Source: Thermoplasmata archaeon (lineage in GTDB: Archaea; Thermoplasmatota; Thermoplasmata; Lutacidiplasmatales; UBA184). From it: DNA of 64,000 bases. Made by a program: the position numbers and the translations under genes. Shown here piece by piece: positions 1 to 8,126 of the stretch. Under the pieces are notes generated by a model, which was not told the DNA's origin, ran no database searches, and saw nothing but the letters and a program-made list of their open reading frames with translations. Location: the NCBI GenBank assembly GCA_027315165.1, contig DAHUYN010000002.1, forward strand, positions 113,041 through 177,040. The letters run 5' to 3'. The stretch's first letter is position 1; each line of letters begins with the position of its first letter.

Positions 1-1080
1 CGCTCCGAGCGGGGAGGTGAGCGAGACGACGTGCACGCGCTCGAGCCCGGCGACGCCCTCGAGCGCCTTCTGGAACCGTCGGTGGGAGCGCGAGTTGCGG
101 TAGGGCTTCGTTCTCGAGCACGGCAGGAGGAGGAGTACCGATTTCGAGGCCGGTGGGCGGTAGCGGTCGAGCAGACGCTCGCGGAATCGGCGGACCTCCG
201 GGCGTCGCGTCGCCTCGCGGAGGACGTAGCCGCGGATCCCCTCCGAGACGACGGGGGCCCGCTCCTCGAGGCGCTCGTAGAGGAGGCGGTCGGCGTATCG
301 AAGGAGCTCGGCGAGGAGCGGCTCGGCCGTGAGCCGCGCCTCCACGAGCTCTCGAAGACGGCCGGCTCGGATCGCCATGCGCACACGTCCGAGCTCGGCG
401 GCGAGAGCGGCCATCGCGTGGTCGAGCAGCGGGCCCGGCGGGTCGGCCCGACAGGAGCCGCACGCGCAGAGCGGCTCGCGGCGAGCCACGCCCGCCTCGA
501 GCGGTCCGAGCTGAGGGTCGAGGTAGACCCCGTCGGAGGCGGGGCCGAGGAGCGCGGTCGCGTCGACGAGATCACAGCCCAGGTAGGCAAGAAGGGCGAG
601 GCGGTGCGGGAGCGCCGTCCCGGGGGCCCAGAGGACGGGACCCGGGCCGAGGGCCCGTCGGAGCTCCGCCAACGCCCGGACGAACGGCTCCCCCTCGGAG
701 AGCAGAACGCGCGCGTTCCCCAAGACGACGAGGGAGGGGCGCGCGGCCGCGACCCTCGCGAGGTCCTCCGCCCCGAGCGGCGCATGGACGAACCAGGTCT
801 CGGGACCCGCCGGCTCGGCCGCGCCCGGGACCCCGCTCACCTCGGGCGTAGGCACGGTGAACTCGAGCGGGAGGCGCTCGGTGGCCGACGCGAGCACGAG
901 GGCGCGACGGCCGCTCGTCGCGGTCGCGGCCGCCTCGACGGACAGCGCGAAGCCGTCGGGGCGCGGGCTCTCCGCCGGGAATCGGGGGAAGAGGAGGGAA
1001 GGGGTTGGGAACGAGAGAGCGCCCGCGCGTGCGGAGCCCAGGAGGGCCAGGCCATCGAGGGCTTCGACCGCGCGCGGCAT
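1..1080 (-). CDS. arcS: Archaeosine synthase ArcS (TgtA2), C-terminus cut off by the window edge
   Basis: This is the N-terminal 360 residues of an archaeosine synthase-type protein, which converts preQ0 at position 15 of archaeal tRNA towards archaeosine. It starts at ATG 1080-1078 (MPRAVEALDG). A tRNA-guanine-transglycosylase-like domain comes first, with ALPHRLALLAYLGCDLVDA in the part facing the active-site fold and a CACGSC cluster that fits the TGT zinc site. The hallmark of the ArcS central domain, CSRTKPYRNSRSH, follows near residue 321. The C-terminal PUA domain would lie to the left of base 1 and is not visible. The assignment rests on the cysteine cluster plus the CSxTKPY motif and is strong for the family; activity is inferred. 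Confidence 0.88.
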   Translation of the reverse strand, partial: MPRAVEALDGLALLGSARAGALSFPTPSLLFPRFPAESPRPDGFALSVEAAATATSGRRALVLASATERLPLEFTVPTPEVSGVPGAAEPAGPETWFVHAPLGAEDLARVAAARPSLVVLGNARVLLSEGEPFVRALAELRRALGPGPVLWAPGTALPHRLALLAYLGCDLVDATALLGPASDGVYLDPQLGPLEAGVARREPLCACGSCRADPPGPLLDHAMAALAAELGRVRMAIRAGRLRELVEARLTAEPLLAELLRYADRLLYERLEERAPVVSEGIRGYVLREATRRPEVRRFRERLLDRYRPPASKSVLLLLPCSRTKPYRNSRSHRRFQKALEGVAGLERVHVVSLTSPLGA

Positions 1081-1128
1081 CGCTTCCCCGGGCCGAGCTC
1101 GGCCGGGGGAAACCGCTTTCGCCCCCCG

Positions 1129-1491
1129 TTAGGCGTTATCCGCCGCCTTCGCGGCGGCCTTCCGCCCTCGGGTTCGGCTCGCGGTGCCGGGCCCCGGGAA
1201 GAACGCCTCCCAGGCCGCGACGAGCTGCTCGCGGCGGTCGGCGCCCGCCTCGGAGCGGCCCCGCTTCCCGACGAGCGGGTCGTGGGTGTCGCGGACCGCT
1301 CGGAGGAACTCTCCGGGGTTCTCGCTCGCCTTCTCGAATCCGTAGAGGATCAGCTGCCGAAGGAAGCTCGAACGGCCCCTCCACCCGATGCGGCGCCGAA
1401 CCAGCGGATTCAGGTGTCTCTTGGCCATTCGCCATACTTCGTTCGTGGTCCGGTAGTCTCTCGCCGAGAGTCCAATCATCACTTGTGGCAT
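1129..1491 (-). CDS. Small basic hypothetical protein
   Basis: A 120-residue protein read from ATG 1491 (MPQVMIGLSARDYRTTNEVW). I do not recognise a family. The first 70 residues are rich in arginine, predicted helical and resemble a small DNA-binding fold such as ribbon-helix-helix (LSARDYRTTNEVWRMAKRHL, then SSFLRQLILYGFEKA), while the tail is low-complexity lysine/alanine (GRKAAAKAADNA). A longer reading to 1560 would place the start upstream of the likely TATA box, so the inner ATG is preferred. It lies between arcS and the UbiA gene on the same strand with its own promoter. The coding call rests on the promoter position and protein-like composition and is moderate. Confidence 0.5.
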   Translation of the reverse strand: MPQVMIGLSARDYRTTNEVWRMAKRHLNPLVRRRIGWRGRSSFLRQLILYGFEKASENPGEFLRAVRDTHDPLVGKRGRSEAGADRREQLVAAWEAFFPGPGTASRTRGRKAAAKAADNA

Positions 1492-1522
1492 GGGCGACCT
1501 CACTATCGGTAGCGGGTGGCCC

Positions 1523-1532
1523 CTTATCAAGT
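1523..1532 (-). promoter_or_regulatory. TATA-like box before the small basic protein
   Basis: On the minus strand the stretch reads TTGATAAGGG, an AT-rich patch in very GC-rich DNA, centred about 35 bases before the ATG at 1491. This is the position expected for an archaeal TATA box with a short leader. Confidence 0.4.
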
Positions 1533-1614
1533 TGTCCCATACATGTGGGCACCCTCCCACGTTTATGGGAGTAGTGGGGCCCGGGACCGAGCGCGGACGC
1601 CCCGGCGGCTGGGG

Positions 1615-2478
1615 TCACAAGAGCCCGAGGACCACGCCCGCGGCGAACACCGCTCCGAGGAGGAAGTGGTAGCGGAACGAACGCGGGGCGTGCTCGGGCC
1701 CGCGCGCGAGCGTGAGGTCCGTGTAGGCGGCGATCGCGGCCATCGCGACGAGCCCGGCGTCGTAGCCGGCGTGGAGCCCCTCGAGGAGGCCGAACCCGGC
1801 GAACAGCGCGAGGGCGGCGGCGTGCAGCACGGGGACGAGTCGGACCGAGCGGGCCCGTCCGAGCCGACCCGGAAGTGTCGGAAGGCCGAGGGCCCGGTCC
1901 GTCTCGAGGTCGCCGAGGCTGTGGATCGTCTCGAAGGCGGTCCCCCACAGGAGCACCGCCACGACGGCGACGAGCGCGGCGAGCGGGAGGTGCCCCGTGA
2001 GCCCGATGAAGACGGCCGCCGGGGTCACCGACTCGACGAGCCCGAGGAAGACCGTCGTCAACGCCGTCCGGCGCTTGGTCCAGCTGTAGCCGAGCACGAG
2101 GAGGAGGGCCACCGGGGCGAGGAGCAGGGCGAGCGGATTGAGGAGGTAGGCGCAGACGAAGAGCAGCGCCGACATCGCGACGACGAGCGCGAGGGCGAAC
2201 TCGGGGGAGGCGCGCCCCGTGACGAGCGCGCGGCCCTGCGTACGCGGGTTCTTCGCGTCGAGGTCCCGGTCGGACCACCGGTTGAACGCATGCCCCGCGT
2301 TTCGCGCCGCGACGAACGCGACGACGAGGAGGACGGTCGGCACGAGCGGCGGGAGGCCCCGGGCCGCGACGAGCAGGAAGGCGATCGCGAACGGCAGGTT
2401 GAGCCCGAGGTTCTGGATCTCGAGGAACCGACCGAGCTCGCCGGCGGAGAGCGGCCGTCGAGCGTGCGGTGGGGTCAC
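1615..2478 (-). CDS. ubiA: UbiA-family prenyltransferase
   Basis: A 287-residue polytopic membrane prenyltransferase with about eight hydrophobic segments. The first Asp-rich motif is present as NAGHAFNRWSDRDLDAKNPR and the second as HSLGDLETDRALG; together they bind Mg2+ and the polyprenyl diphosphate. It starts at GTG 2478, whose GTGA overlaps the TGA of the UbiD gene by four bases, so the two are translationally coupled. The UbiA-UbiD pairing is also that of MqnP-MqnL in futalosine-route menaquinone synthesis, and a MenG-type methyltransferase lies at 29 kb, so prenylation of a quinone ring precursor is the best guess. An ether-lipid role (DGGGP synthase) is the main alternative. Confidence 0.85.
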   Translation of the reverse strand: MTPPHARRPLSAGELGRFLEIQNLGLNLPFAIAFLLVAARGLPPLVPTVLLVVAFVAARNAGHAFNRWSDRDLDAKNPRTQGRALVTGRASPEFALALVVAMSALLFVCAYLLNPLALLLAPVALLLVLGYSWTKRRTALTTVFLGLVESVTPAAVFIGLTGHLPLAALVAVVAVLLWGTAFETIHSLGDLETDRALGLPTLPGRLGRARSVRLVPVLHAAALALFAGFGLLEGLHAGYDAGLVAMAAIAAYTDLTLARGPEHAPRSFRYHFLLGAVFAAGVVLGLL

Positions 2479-3956
2479 GACCGGGGCCGGCTCGCGAGGG
2501 CGCGCAGCGCCGGCTCCGCCGCGAACAGGGCATCGACCTTGCGAACGACCTCCGGGTCCATCCGGATCTCCTCGGGCCACGGGCGCGGGAAGCCGTCCTC
2601 CGGCCCCTTGCGCGTCGCGTCGATCCCGAGCTTCGCGCCGAAGTTCGGCACGGGGTTCGAGATCGACAGCTGGTCGACGGGGCCGTGGACCCGTTCGAAG
2701 TCCCGCTCCGGGTCGGCCTGGAGGGCGACGCGGTAGAGGACCTCGCGCAGGTCGTGGACGTCGACGTCGTGGTCGACGACAACGACGTAGCGCGTGAACA
2801 TCATCTGGCCGACGCCCCAGAGCGCGTGCATCACCTTGCGAGGGTGGCCCGGGTAGGCCTTGCGGATCGCGATGACGGCGAGGTTGATGAACAGCCCCTC
2901 CTCGGGGAGGTTCATGTCGACGATCTCGGGCAAGATCAGCCGGACGACGGGCAGGAAGATCCGCTCGACCGCCTTCCCGAGCACGGAGTCCTCCGTCGGG
3001 GGGCGCCCCGTCACGGTGCTGAGGTAGACCGGGTGCGCGCGGTGCGTCACGTGGGTGACGTGGAGCACCGGGAACGGCTCGGCCGCCGAGTAGTAGCCGG
3101 TGTGGTCCCCGAACGGCCCCTCGACCGCTCGCTCCGAGGGGTCGACGTAGCCCTCGAGGACGAGCTCCGCGCGCGCCGGCACCTCGAGGTCGACGGTCCG
3201 CGCCCGCGTGAGCTCGAGCGGCGCCCCGCGCAGGAAGCTCGCGAAGACGAAGTTGGAGATCCCCTCGGGCACCGGGGCGAGGCCCGCCAGGAGCGTCGCC
3301 GGGTCCACGCCGACAGCGACGGCGACGGGCATCCGCTCGCCGCGCGCGGCCCACTTCCGCAGGTTGTTGGCGCCGACGCGGTGGATCTGCGCATGGAAGC
3401 CGAGCGTATCCTTCCCGTACTGCTGGAGCCGGTAGATCCCCGTGTGGGGCTCGCCGGTCTCGGGGTCCTTCGTGATGACGACCGGGAAGGTGACGGTGCG
3501 TCCGCCGTCCCCCGGCCAGCAGCGGAGGATCGGCAGCCGGTCGAGGTCCACGACCGGTTCCTCGACCTCCTGCGCCGGGCCCGAGCGGACCCGCTTCGGC
3601 GCGAGCGACCGGAGGGTCTCGAGCGCCTCGAGGGTCCCGCTCAGGTCTCTGAGGGCGCCGACGATCCCCGCCGGCGGACGGAGCCGCACGAGACGCGAGA
3701 TCCGCTCGGCCGGCTCGTCGAGCCGCTCGGCCCCGAGCGCGAAGGCGATCCGGCGCGCGGAGCCGAGGACGTTCATCGCCACCGGCATCGAGGCGCCCAC
3801 GACGTTCTCGAACAGGAGCGCGGGCCCGTCGGCCAGGACCGTCCGTCGCGTGATCTCGGTGATCTCGAGGTCGCGGCTGACCGGGCCCCGGATCCGCAGG
3901 AGGTCGCCGCGGGCCTCGAGGGCCTCGAGGAATTCGCCGAGGCTGTCGAACCCCAT
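2475..3956 (-). CDS. ubiD: UbiD-family prenyl-FMN-dependent decarboxylase
   Basis: A full-length UbiD decarboxylase of 493 residues, the usual family size. The prenyl-FMN and catalytic region is intact: ELVLEGYVDP followed by EGPFGDHTGYYS, giving the Glu-Arg-Glu set of the family. The metal and cofactor region with TGIYRLQQYGKDTLGFHAQ is also present. These enzymes decarboxylate aromatic or alpha,beta-unsaturated acids with prenylated FMN made by UbiX, which is not in this window. It is first of a two-gene operon with the UbiA prenyltransferase, overlapping by four bases. A menaquinone (MqnL-like) role is inferred from that pairing, not shown. Confidence 0.9.
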   Translation of the reverse strand: MGFDSLGEFLEALEARGDLLRIRGPVSRDLEITEITRRTVLADGPALLFENVVGASMPVAMNVLGSARRIAFALGAERLDEPAERISRLVRLRPPAGIVGALRDLSGTLEALETLRSLAPKRVRSGPAQEVEEPVVDLDRLPILRCWPGDGGRTVTFPVVITKDPETGEPHTGIYRLQQYGKDTLGFHAQIHRVGANNLRKWAARGERMPVAVAVGVDPATLLAGLAPVPEGISNFVFASFLRGAPLELTRARTVDLEVPARAELVLEGYVDPSERAVEGPFGDHTGYYSAAEPFPVLHVTHVTHRAHPVYLSTVTGRPPTEDSVLGKAVERIFLPVVRLILPEIVDMNLPEEGLFINLAVIAIRKAYPGHPRKVMHALWGVGQMMFTRYVVVVDHDVDVHDLREVLYRVALQADPERDFERVHGPVDQLSISNPVPNFGAKLGIDATRKGPEDGFPRPWPEEIRMDPEVVRKVDALFAAEPALRALASRPRS

Positions 3957-4057
3957 CGCCCGACCGAGGCGCCGACCGAGATTAAGGCGAGCGCGGGGGA
4001 CGGCGGCGGTCCCGCCCGTCCCGAAGGTTCATAACGGAACCTCGGGTCCGGCTGCGC

Positions 4058-4804
4058 GTGCCGACCGTCACGCTCGAGTTCCTCACCGAGCACCTCGAGC
4101 TCCTCGGGCTGATCCCCGCGGGGTTCTTCGACCGCTACGAGGAGGTCGAGCTGCTCGAGACCCTCCGGCTCGAGCGGGGCTGGCGGCTCCAACTGCTCCG
4201 GATCCGCCGGCGGGGGTCGCTGCGCAGCGGCACCGAGCTCGAGCGGGAGTCGGCGCGGATCCGCGAGCTCTACGGTCTCGAGAGCTTCGAGCTCGTCGAG
4301 CGCCGACCGCGGAGCCGTGACTACATCGTCCTCGTGCGGCAGCGGAACCCGCCGGTCCTCCGCCGCCTGCTCACCCTCTCGGGCGGACAGGTCGTGCCGA
4401 CCGCGCCGTTCCGCCTCGATGCCCGCCGCGTCGTCGCCTCGTTCCACGCCTCGGCGCGGCTCCTCCGCCGTGTGCTCGACCGGCTGCGCGCGGAGGAGCT
4501 GCCGTTCCGCGTCCTCCGCGCCTCGTCGCACCCGTACCTCGGCGACGCCGACGGGGTCTCGCTGACGCCGAAGCAGGGGGAGGTCATCGCCCGAGCGTGG
4601 GCGCTCGGCTACTACGCGGTCCCGCGTCGCGTGACGCTGACGCAGCTCGCCCGCCTCACGGGCCGCAGCCCGCCCGCCCTCGGCAAGATGCTGCGACGCG
4701 CCGAGGGGCGGCTCGTGGCCCGCTACCTCGCCGCGACCGCGAGCGCCGCCGCGCCCGAGGCGGGGACGGGGCTCTCCGCACCTCCGGCCCCGCTCGAAAG
4801 CTAG
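4058..4804 (+). CDS. Bacterio-opsin activator (HTH_10) type transcription regulator
   Basis: A 248-residue regulator starting at GTG 4058, with a TATA-like patch (GTTCATAAC) about 25-30 bases upstream. The first 160 residues are a variable sensory-type domain rich in Arg and Glu. The last part has the family layout, starting with LTPKQGEVIARAWALGYYAV and followed by the recognition region LTQLARLTGRSPPALGKMLR. This LTxxQxE...A...GYYxxPR pattern is typical of archaeal Bat-like regulators. The target is unknown. It is divergent from the UbiD operon with about 100 bases between, so it could regulate that operon. A short Ala-rich tail follows the helix-turn-helix. Confidence 0.82.
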   Translation: MPTVTLEFLTEHLELLGLIPAGFFDRYEEVELLETLRLERGWRLQLLRIRRRGSLRSGTELERESARIRELYGLESFELVERRPRSRDYIVLVRQRNPPVLRRLLTLSGGQVVPTAPFRLDARRVVASFHASARLLRRVLDRLRAEELPFRVLRASSHPYLGDADGVSLTPKQGEVIARAWALGYYAVPRRVTLTQLARLTGRSPPALGKMLRRAEGRLVARYLAATASAAAPEAGTGLSAPPAPLES

Positions 4805-4831
4805 AAGCCCCGCTTCGGCTCGGGAGCTGCG

Positions 4832-5275
4832 GTGTCGCCCGCCGTCCGAAGGGTCGTTGTCGAACGGGTGGCGGATGCCCCGGAGGTGGCGCTCCCCGAG
4901 CGCGCGACGTCCGGCTCCGCCTGCTTCGACCTGCGGGCCGCCGAGCGCGTCGTCCTCGCGCGGGGGACGGTGACGCTCGTCCGCACCGGCCTAAGGATGC
5001 GGGCGCCGCGCGGAACGTTCCTCGAGGTCCGCCCGAGGAGCGGCCTGGGCTCGAAGGGGGTTCTCATGGCGAACGCGCCGGGGACGATCGACCGCGACTA
5101 CGACGGGGAGGTCCGCGTGCCCCTGACCTACCTGTTCGACGGCGGCTACACGATCGAGGTCGGCGACCGGATCGGACAGATCCGGGTCGTCGAGGACCAC
5201 CCCGCGCGGTTCGTCCTCGGTCGCGTCGGCCCCTCGAGGACGCGGAACGGCGGCTTCGGGAGCACCGGGCGATAG
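4832..5275 (+). CDS. dut: dUTP diphosphatase (trimeric dUTPase)
   Basis: A 147-residue trimeric dUTPase that hydrolyses dUTP to dUMP and keeps uracil out of DNA. The five family motifs can be followed: SGSACFDLRA (1), RPRSGLGSKG (2), GTIDRDYDGEVRV (3, with the catalytic Asp), GDRIGQIRVV (4) and the C-terminal RNGGFGSTGR (5) that closes over the substrate. Motif 5 fits a dUTPase better than a dCTP deaminase. The start is GTG 4832, 27 bases after the preceding regulator, so the two may be cotranscribed. It ends 10 bases before the convergent helicase gene. Confidence 0.93.
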   Translation: MSPAVRRVVVERVADAPEVALPERATSGSACFDLRAAERVVLARGTVTLVRTGLRMRAPRGTFLEVRPRSGLGSKGVLMANAPGTIDRDYDGEVRVPLTYLFDGGYTIEVGDRIGQIRVVEDHPARFVLGRVGPSRTRNGGFGSTGR

Positions 5276-5285
5276 GCGGGTCCGA

Positions 5286-6890
5286 CTAGGGGAACTCGTC
5301 GAGCAGCGTCTGCACCTTCGGCGTCGGCGGCGGGGGCAGCCGCCGGCCCCCCTTCGACTCGGCCTCGATCTCCTCGAGCAGGTCGTGCATCCGCCGCTCC
5401 TTGGACCGGGCCGACCGCTCGAGGCCCTCGTCCCGCGTCCCCTCGGCGACGAGGACGACCACCCGGCCCGCGCGCGCCCGCCCGGTGCGCCCGCGGCGCT
5501 GGATCGTTCGGATCATGCTGGGCACGGGCTCGTAGAAGACGACGAGGTCCGTCGAGGGGATGTCGAGCCCCTCCTCGGCGACCGACGTCGCCACGAGCGC
5601 GTTGAGCTCGCCCGAGCGGAAGCGGTCGAGGAGGTCGACCTGCTCGCGTTGCGAGAGCCCCTCGTCGACGCCGTGGCTCGCCTGGCCGACGAACCGGGCA
5701 GGGCGCACGCCGGCATCGCCGAGCCGTTGGAGCTCCTCGACGAGGAGGCGAGCGGTGTCGCGGTACTGCGCGAAGACGATCACGCGCGAGCTCGGGGTCC
5801 CCCGAAGCTGCTCCGAGACGATGCGGACGGCCGTCGCGACCTTCGGGTGCTCGACCGTCAGCGTCCGGAGGAGCTCGACGGTCCGCACGACGTCCGGGTC
5901 GGCGAGGAACGACCGTTGGGAGGGGGTCATGCGCCCCTCGGGATGCGCCTGCTTGTCGAGGAAGTCGCGGAGCGCCTCGACGCCCTGCGACTCGATGAGC
6001 TCGAGCGCGTGCAGTCCCTTCATCGCGGCGGCCTGGGCCGTGACCGCGGCCCAGAGGCCGGCCGGCGGCTCGGCGCCGCGACGCCGCGCGGCCCCGAGCT
6101 CGCGCTGGAACCGCTCGCGGAGCTGGAGGAGCTCGCGGCGCGAGACGGTCTCGTGCGGACCGAGGAGCCCCGAGCGGCGGAGCGCGTCCCCCTGCCGCTG
6201 GACGGCGGCCCGGAGGAACTGGGCGAGATAGCGCACGTCGGCGGGCAGCGGAACGGTCACCGTCTCGACGCCGACGCCGTGGAGGTACGGACGGACGTCC
6301 GGGTCGTACGGGGTCCGGTACTCGAAGTGCTCGATCCCGAGGTTCGCCCAGACCGCCTGGATCCGCTCCTTGCGGGCCCCGGGCGAGGCCGTCATCGCGA
6401 GGACGCGGGCGTTGACGCCCTGGCGGTTCGCGCGTCCGAGGGCGACGTAGGGATACTCGCCGACGGCCCGGTGCGCCTCGTCGAAGACGACCAGCGAGTA
6501 CGGCTCGAGCGTGAGTTCGCCATGCTCGAGGTCGTTGGCGATCACCTGCGGCGTCGCGACGACGACCTGCGGCGGCTGGAGGAGCGCCTGGCGCCGGGCC
6601 GGTGGGATCGTCCCCGTGAGGACGACCGGCTCCGGCGCGTAGAGGGCCCCCTCGAGGCTCCGGGCGTGCTGGACGACGAGCGGCCGCGTCGGAGCCAGCA
6701 GGAGCACCGAGCGGGTCGGGTATCGGTAGAGGTGCTCGGCGACGACGCGCAGCGCGATCGCCGTCTTGCCGAGCCCCGTCGGGAGCACGACGAGCGTGTT
6801 GCGGTCGACGGCGGCCTCCGCGATCCGGGCCTGGTAGACCCGGTCCTCGAGGACCCCGGGCCGGATGCGGGGGTGCGAGACCGTCTCCAT
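5286..6890 (-). CDS. Hef-like superfamily 2 helicase without a nuclease domain
   Basis: A 534-residue SF2 helicase of the Hef/MPH1/FANCM type, which remodels forked and branched DNA at stalled replication forks. Walker A is PTGLGKT at residues 37-43, Walker B is DEAH at about 137-140, motif III is MTASPG, and motif VI is the QRRGRTGR arginine finger. The insert between the two RecA lobes, typical of Hef, is present around residues 220-330. The protein stops about 60 residues after motif VI, so the XPF-type nuclease and helix-hairpin-helix part of full Hef (roughly 750 residues in Pyrococcus) is missing. The ATG at 6890 follows a TATA-like box shared with the divergent glycosyltransferase. Confidence 0.9.
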   Translation of the reverse strand: METVSHPRIRPGVLEDRVYQARIAEAAVDRNTLVVLPTGLGKTAIALRVVAEHLYRYPTRSVLLLAPTRPLVVQHARSLEGALYAPEPVVLTGTIPPARRQALLQPPQVVVATPQVIANDLEHGELTLEPYSLVVFDEAHRAVGEYPYVALGRANRQGVNARVLAMTASPGARKERIQAVWANLGIEHFEYRTPYDPDVRPYLHGVGVETVTVPLPADVRYLAQFLRAAVQRQGDALRRSGLLGPHETVSRRELLQLRERFQRELGAARRRGAEPPAGLWAAVTAQAAAMKGLHALELIESQGVEALRDFLDKQAHPEGRMTPSQRSFLADPDVVRTVELLRTLTVEHPKVATAVRIVSEQLRGTPSSRVIVFAQYRDTARLLVEELQRLGDAGVRPARFVGQASHGVDEGLSQREQVDLLDRFRSGELNALVATSVAEEGLDIPSTDLVVFYEPVPSMIRTIQRRGRTGRARAGRVVVLVAEGTRDEGLERSARSKERRMHDLLEEIEAESKGGRRLPPPPTPKVQTLLDEFP

Positions 6891-6917
6891 CCTCGGCCCC
6901 GCGTTCACGGGAGGCGG

Positions 6918-6927
6918 CTTAATACTA
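6918..6927. promoter_or_regulatory. Shared AT-rich promoter core between helicase and glycosyltransferase
   Basis: CTTAATACTA is the only AT-rich patch in the 54 bases between the two divergent starts. It sits about 18-27 bases before GTG 6945 on the plus strand and about 28-37 bases before ATG 6890 on the minus strand, so one or two overlapping TATA boxes here probably serve both genes. Confidence 0.55.
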
Positions 6928-6944
6928 CGCGGACTCGGCGACGC

Positions 6945-8084
6945 GTGCTCCCACTCTGGGTGGCGGTCCTCCTCCTCCTCGGGGGCCTCGGTGCGCTGCT
7001 CTACCAGGGGCTCGCCGTCGTGCTCGCCGAGGCGATGCCGAAGCTCGAGCCGGCCCCTCCGCGCGGGGGGCCGAGCCCGGGCCGGGTCAGCGTCGTGATC
7101 GCGGCCCGGAACGAGGAGGAGGACCTCCCCGGGTGCCTCGACGCGTTCCTCGCGCAGGACTACCCCGACCTCGAGATCCTCGTCGTGGACGGCGGTTCGA
7201 CGGACGGCACGCGAGAGGTCGCCCGCGCTCGGGCCCCCCGCGTCACGCTCCTCGAGGAGCCGCCCCTGCCGCCCGGCTGGGTCGGGAAGAGCTGGGCCTG
7301 CTCGACCGGCGCCGGTCGGACGAGCGGGGCCTTCCTCCTCTTCGCCGACGCCGACGTCCGGCTCGACCCGAGCGCGGTCCGCCGGAGCGTCGAGTGGGCC
7401 GAGGAGGAGCGCGCCGACCTCGTCTCTCTCGCGCCGCGGCTCGAGGCGGTCGGTCCCTGGGAGCGGGTCGTCCTGCCGTTCATGGCCCAGGTGATCCTCA
7501 CCTACTTCCGGACCCCCCGCGTCAACCACGACGGGTCGAGGACGGCGATGGCCAACGGGCAGTACCTGCTCGTCCGCCGCACCGCCTACGACGCGGTGGG
7601 AGGCCACGCGGCCGTCCGCGGCGCCGTCCTCGAGGACGTCCGGCTCGCGCAGGAGTTCCGCCGACAGGGTCGGCGACTCCGCGTCGCCTGGGCGCCCCGG
7701 CTCGCCGTCACGAGGATGTACCGCAGCCGGGCGGAGATGTTCGAGGGGCTCCTCAAGAACATCCACGGCACCCGCTTCTCGCTCTCGCGACAGGTCGGCT
7801 TTTTCGCGGGGCTCGTCGGATTCTACTACCTCCCCCTCGCCCTGCTCCCGATCGGCGCCTTCTACGGCGTCCCCTCGCTCGTCGCGCTCGGCGCGATCCT
7901 CTGGGTCGGGCTGTTCGCCAAGCATGTCGGCTTCGCGCGGACCCTCACGGGCCACGGCGCCTGGGGGCTCCTCTTCCCGGTCGCCGTCGCCTTCTACCTC
8001 GCCCTGCTTCTGGCGTCGATCCGCAACGGGCTCGCCCGACGTCCGATCGCCTGGAAGGGGCGCACCTACGTGCGCGAGGGCTAG
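6945..8084 (+). CDS. Membrane-bound family 2 glycosyltransferase
   Basis: A 379-residue glycosyltransferase with a GT-A fold. One N-terminal membrane helix (LWVAVLLLLGGLGALLYQGL) precedes the catalytic domain; the nucleotide-sugar motifs are VVIAARNEEEDLPGCL, VDGGSTDGT and FADADV (the DXD metal site). The acceptor region contains VRGAVLEDVRLAQEFRRQG, where ED is the likely catalytic pair. Three further hydrophobic segments lie at the C-terminus (about residues 280-360). The layout resembles the hopanoid and carotenoid glycosyltransferase group (HpnB/CruC-like), so the acceptor may be a lipid, which is inference. It starts at GTG 6945 just downstream of a divergent promoter. Confidence 0.85.
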   Translation: MLPLWVAVLLLLGGLGALLYQGLAVVLAEAMPKLEPAPPRGGPSPGRVSVVIAARNEEEDLPGCLDAFLAQDYPDLEILVVDGGSTDGTREVARARAPRVTLLEEPPLPPGWVGKSWACSTGAGRTSGAFLLFADADVRLDPSAVRRSVEWAEEERADLVSLAPRLEAVGPWERVVLPFMAQVILTYFRTPRVNHDGSRTAMANGQYLLVRRTAYDAVGGHAAVRGAVLEDVRLAQEFRRQGRRLRVAWAPRLAVTRMYRSRAEMFEGLLKNIHGTRFSLSRQVGFFAGLVGFYYLPLALLPIGAFYGVPSLVALGAILWVGLFAKHVGFARTLTGHGAWGLLFPVAVAFYLALLLASIRNGLARRPIAWKGRTYVREG

Positions 8085-8126
8085 CGGGCAACAAGAGGTT
8101 AAGGTGCCCCGGCCGTCGGGGCGCCG

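Noticed and set aside
31..1512. Long plus-strand open frame opposite arcS
   Set aside because: It is the antisense of a recognisable archaeosine synthase. Its protein is low-complexity Arg/Glu/Gly, as expected for a shadow frame in DNA of this GC content.
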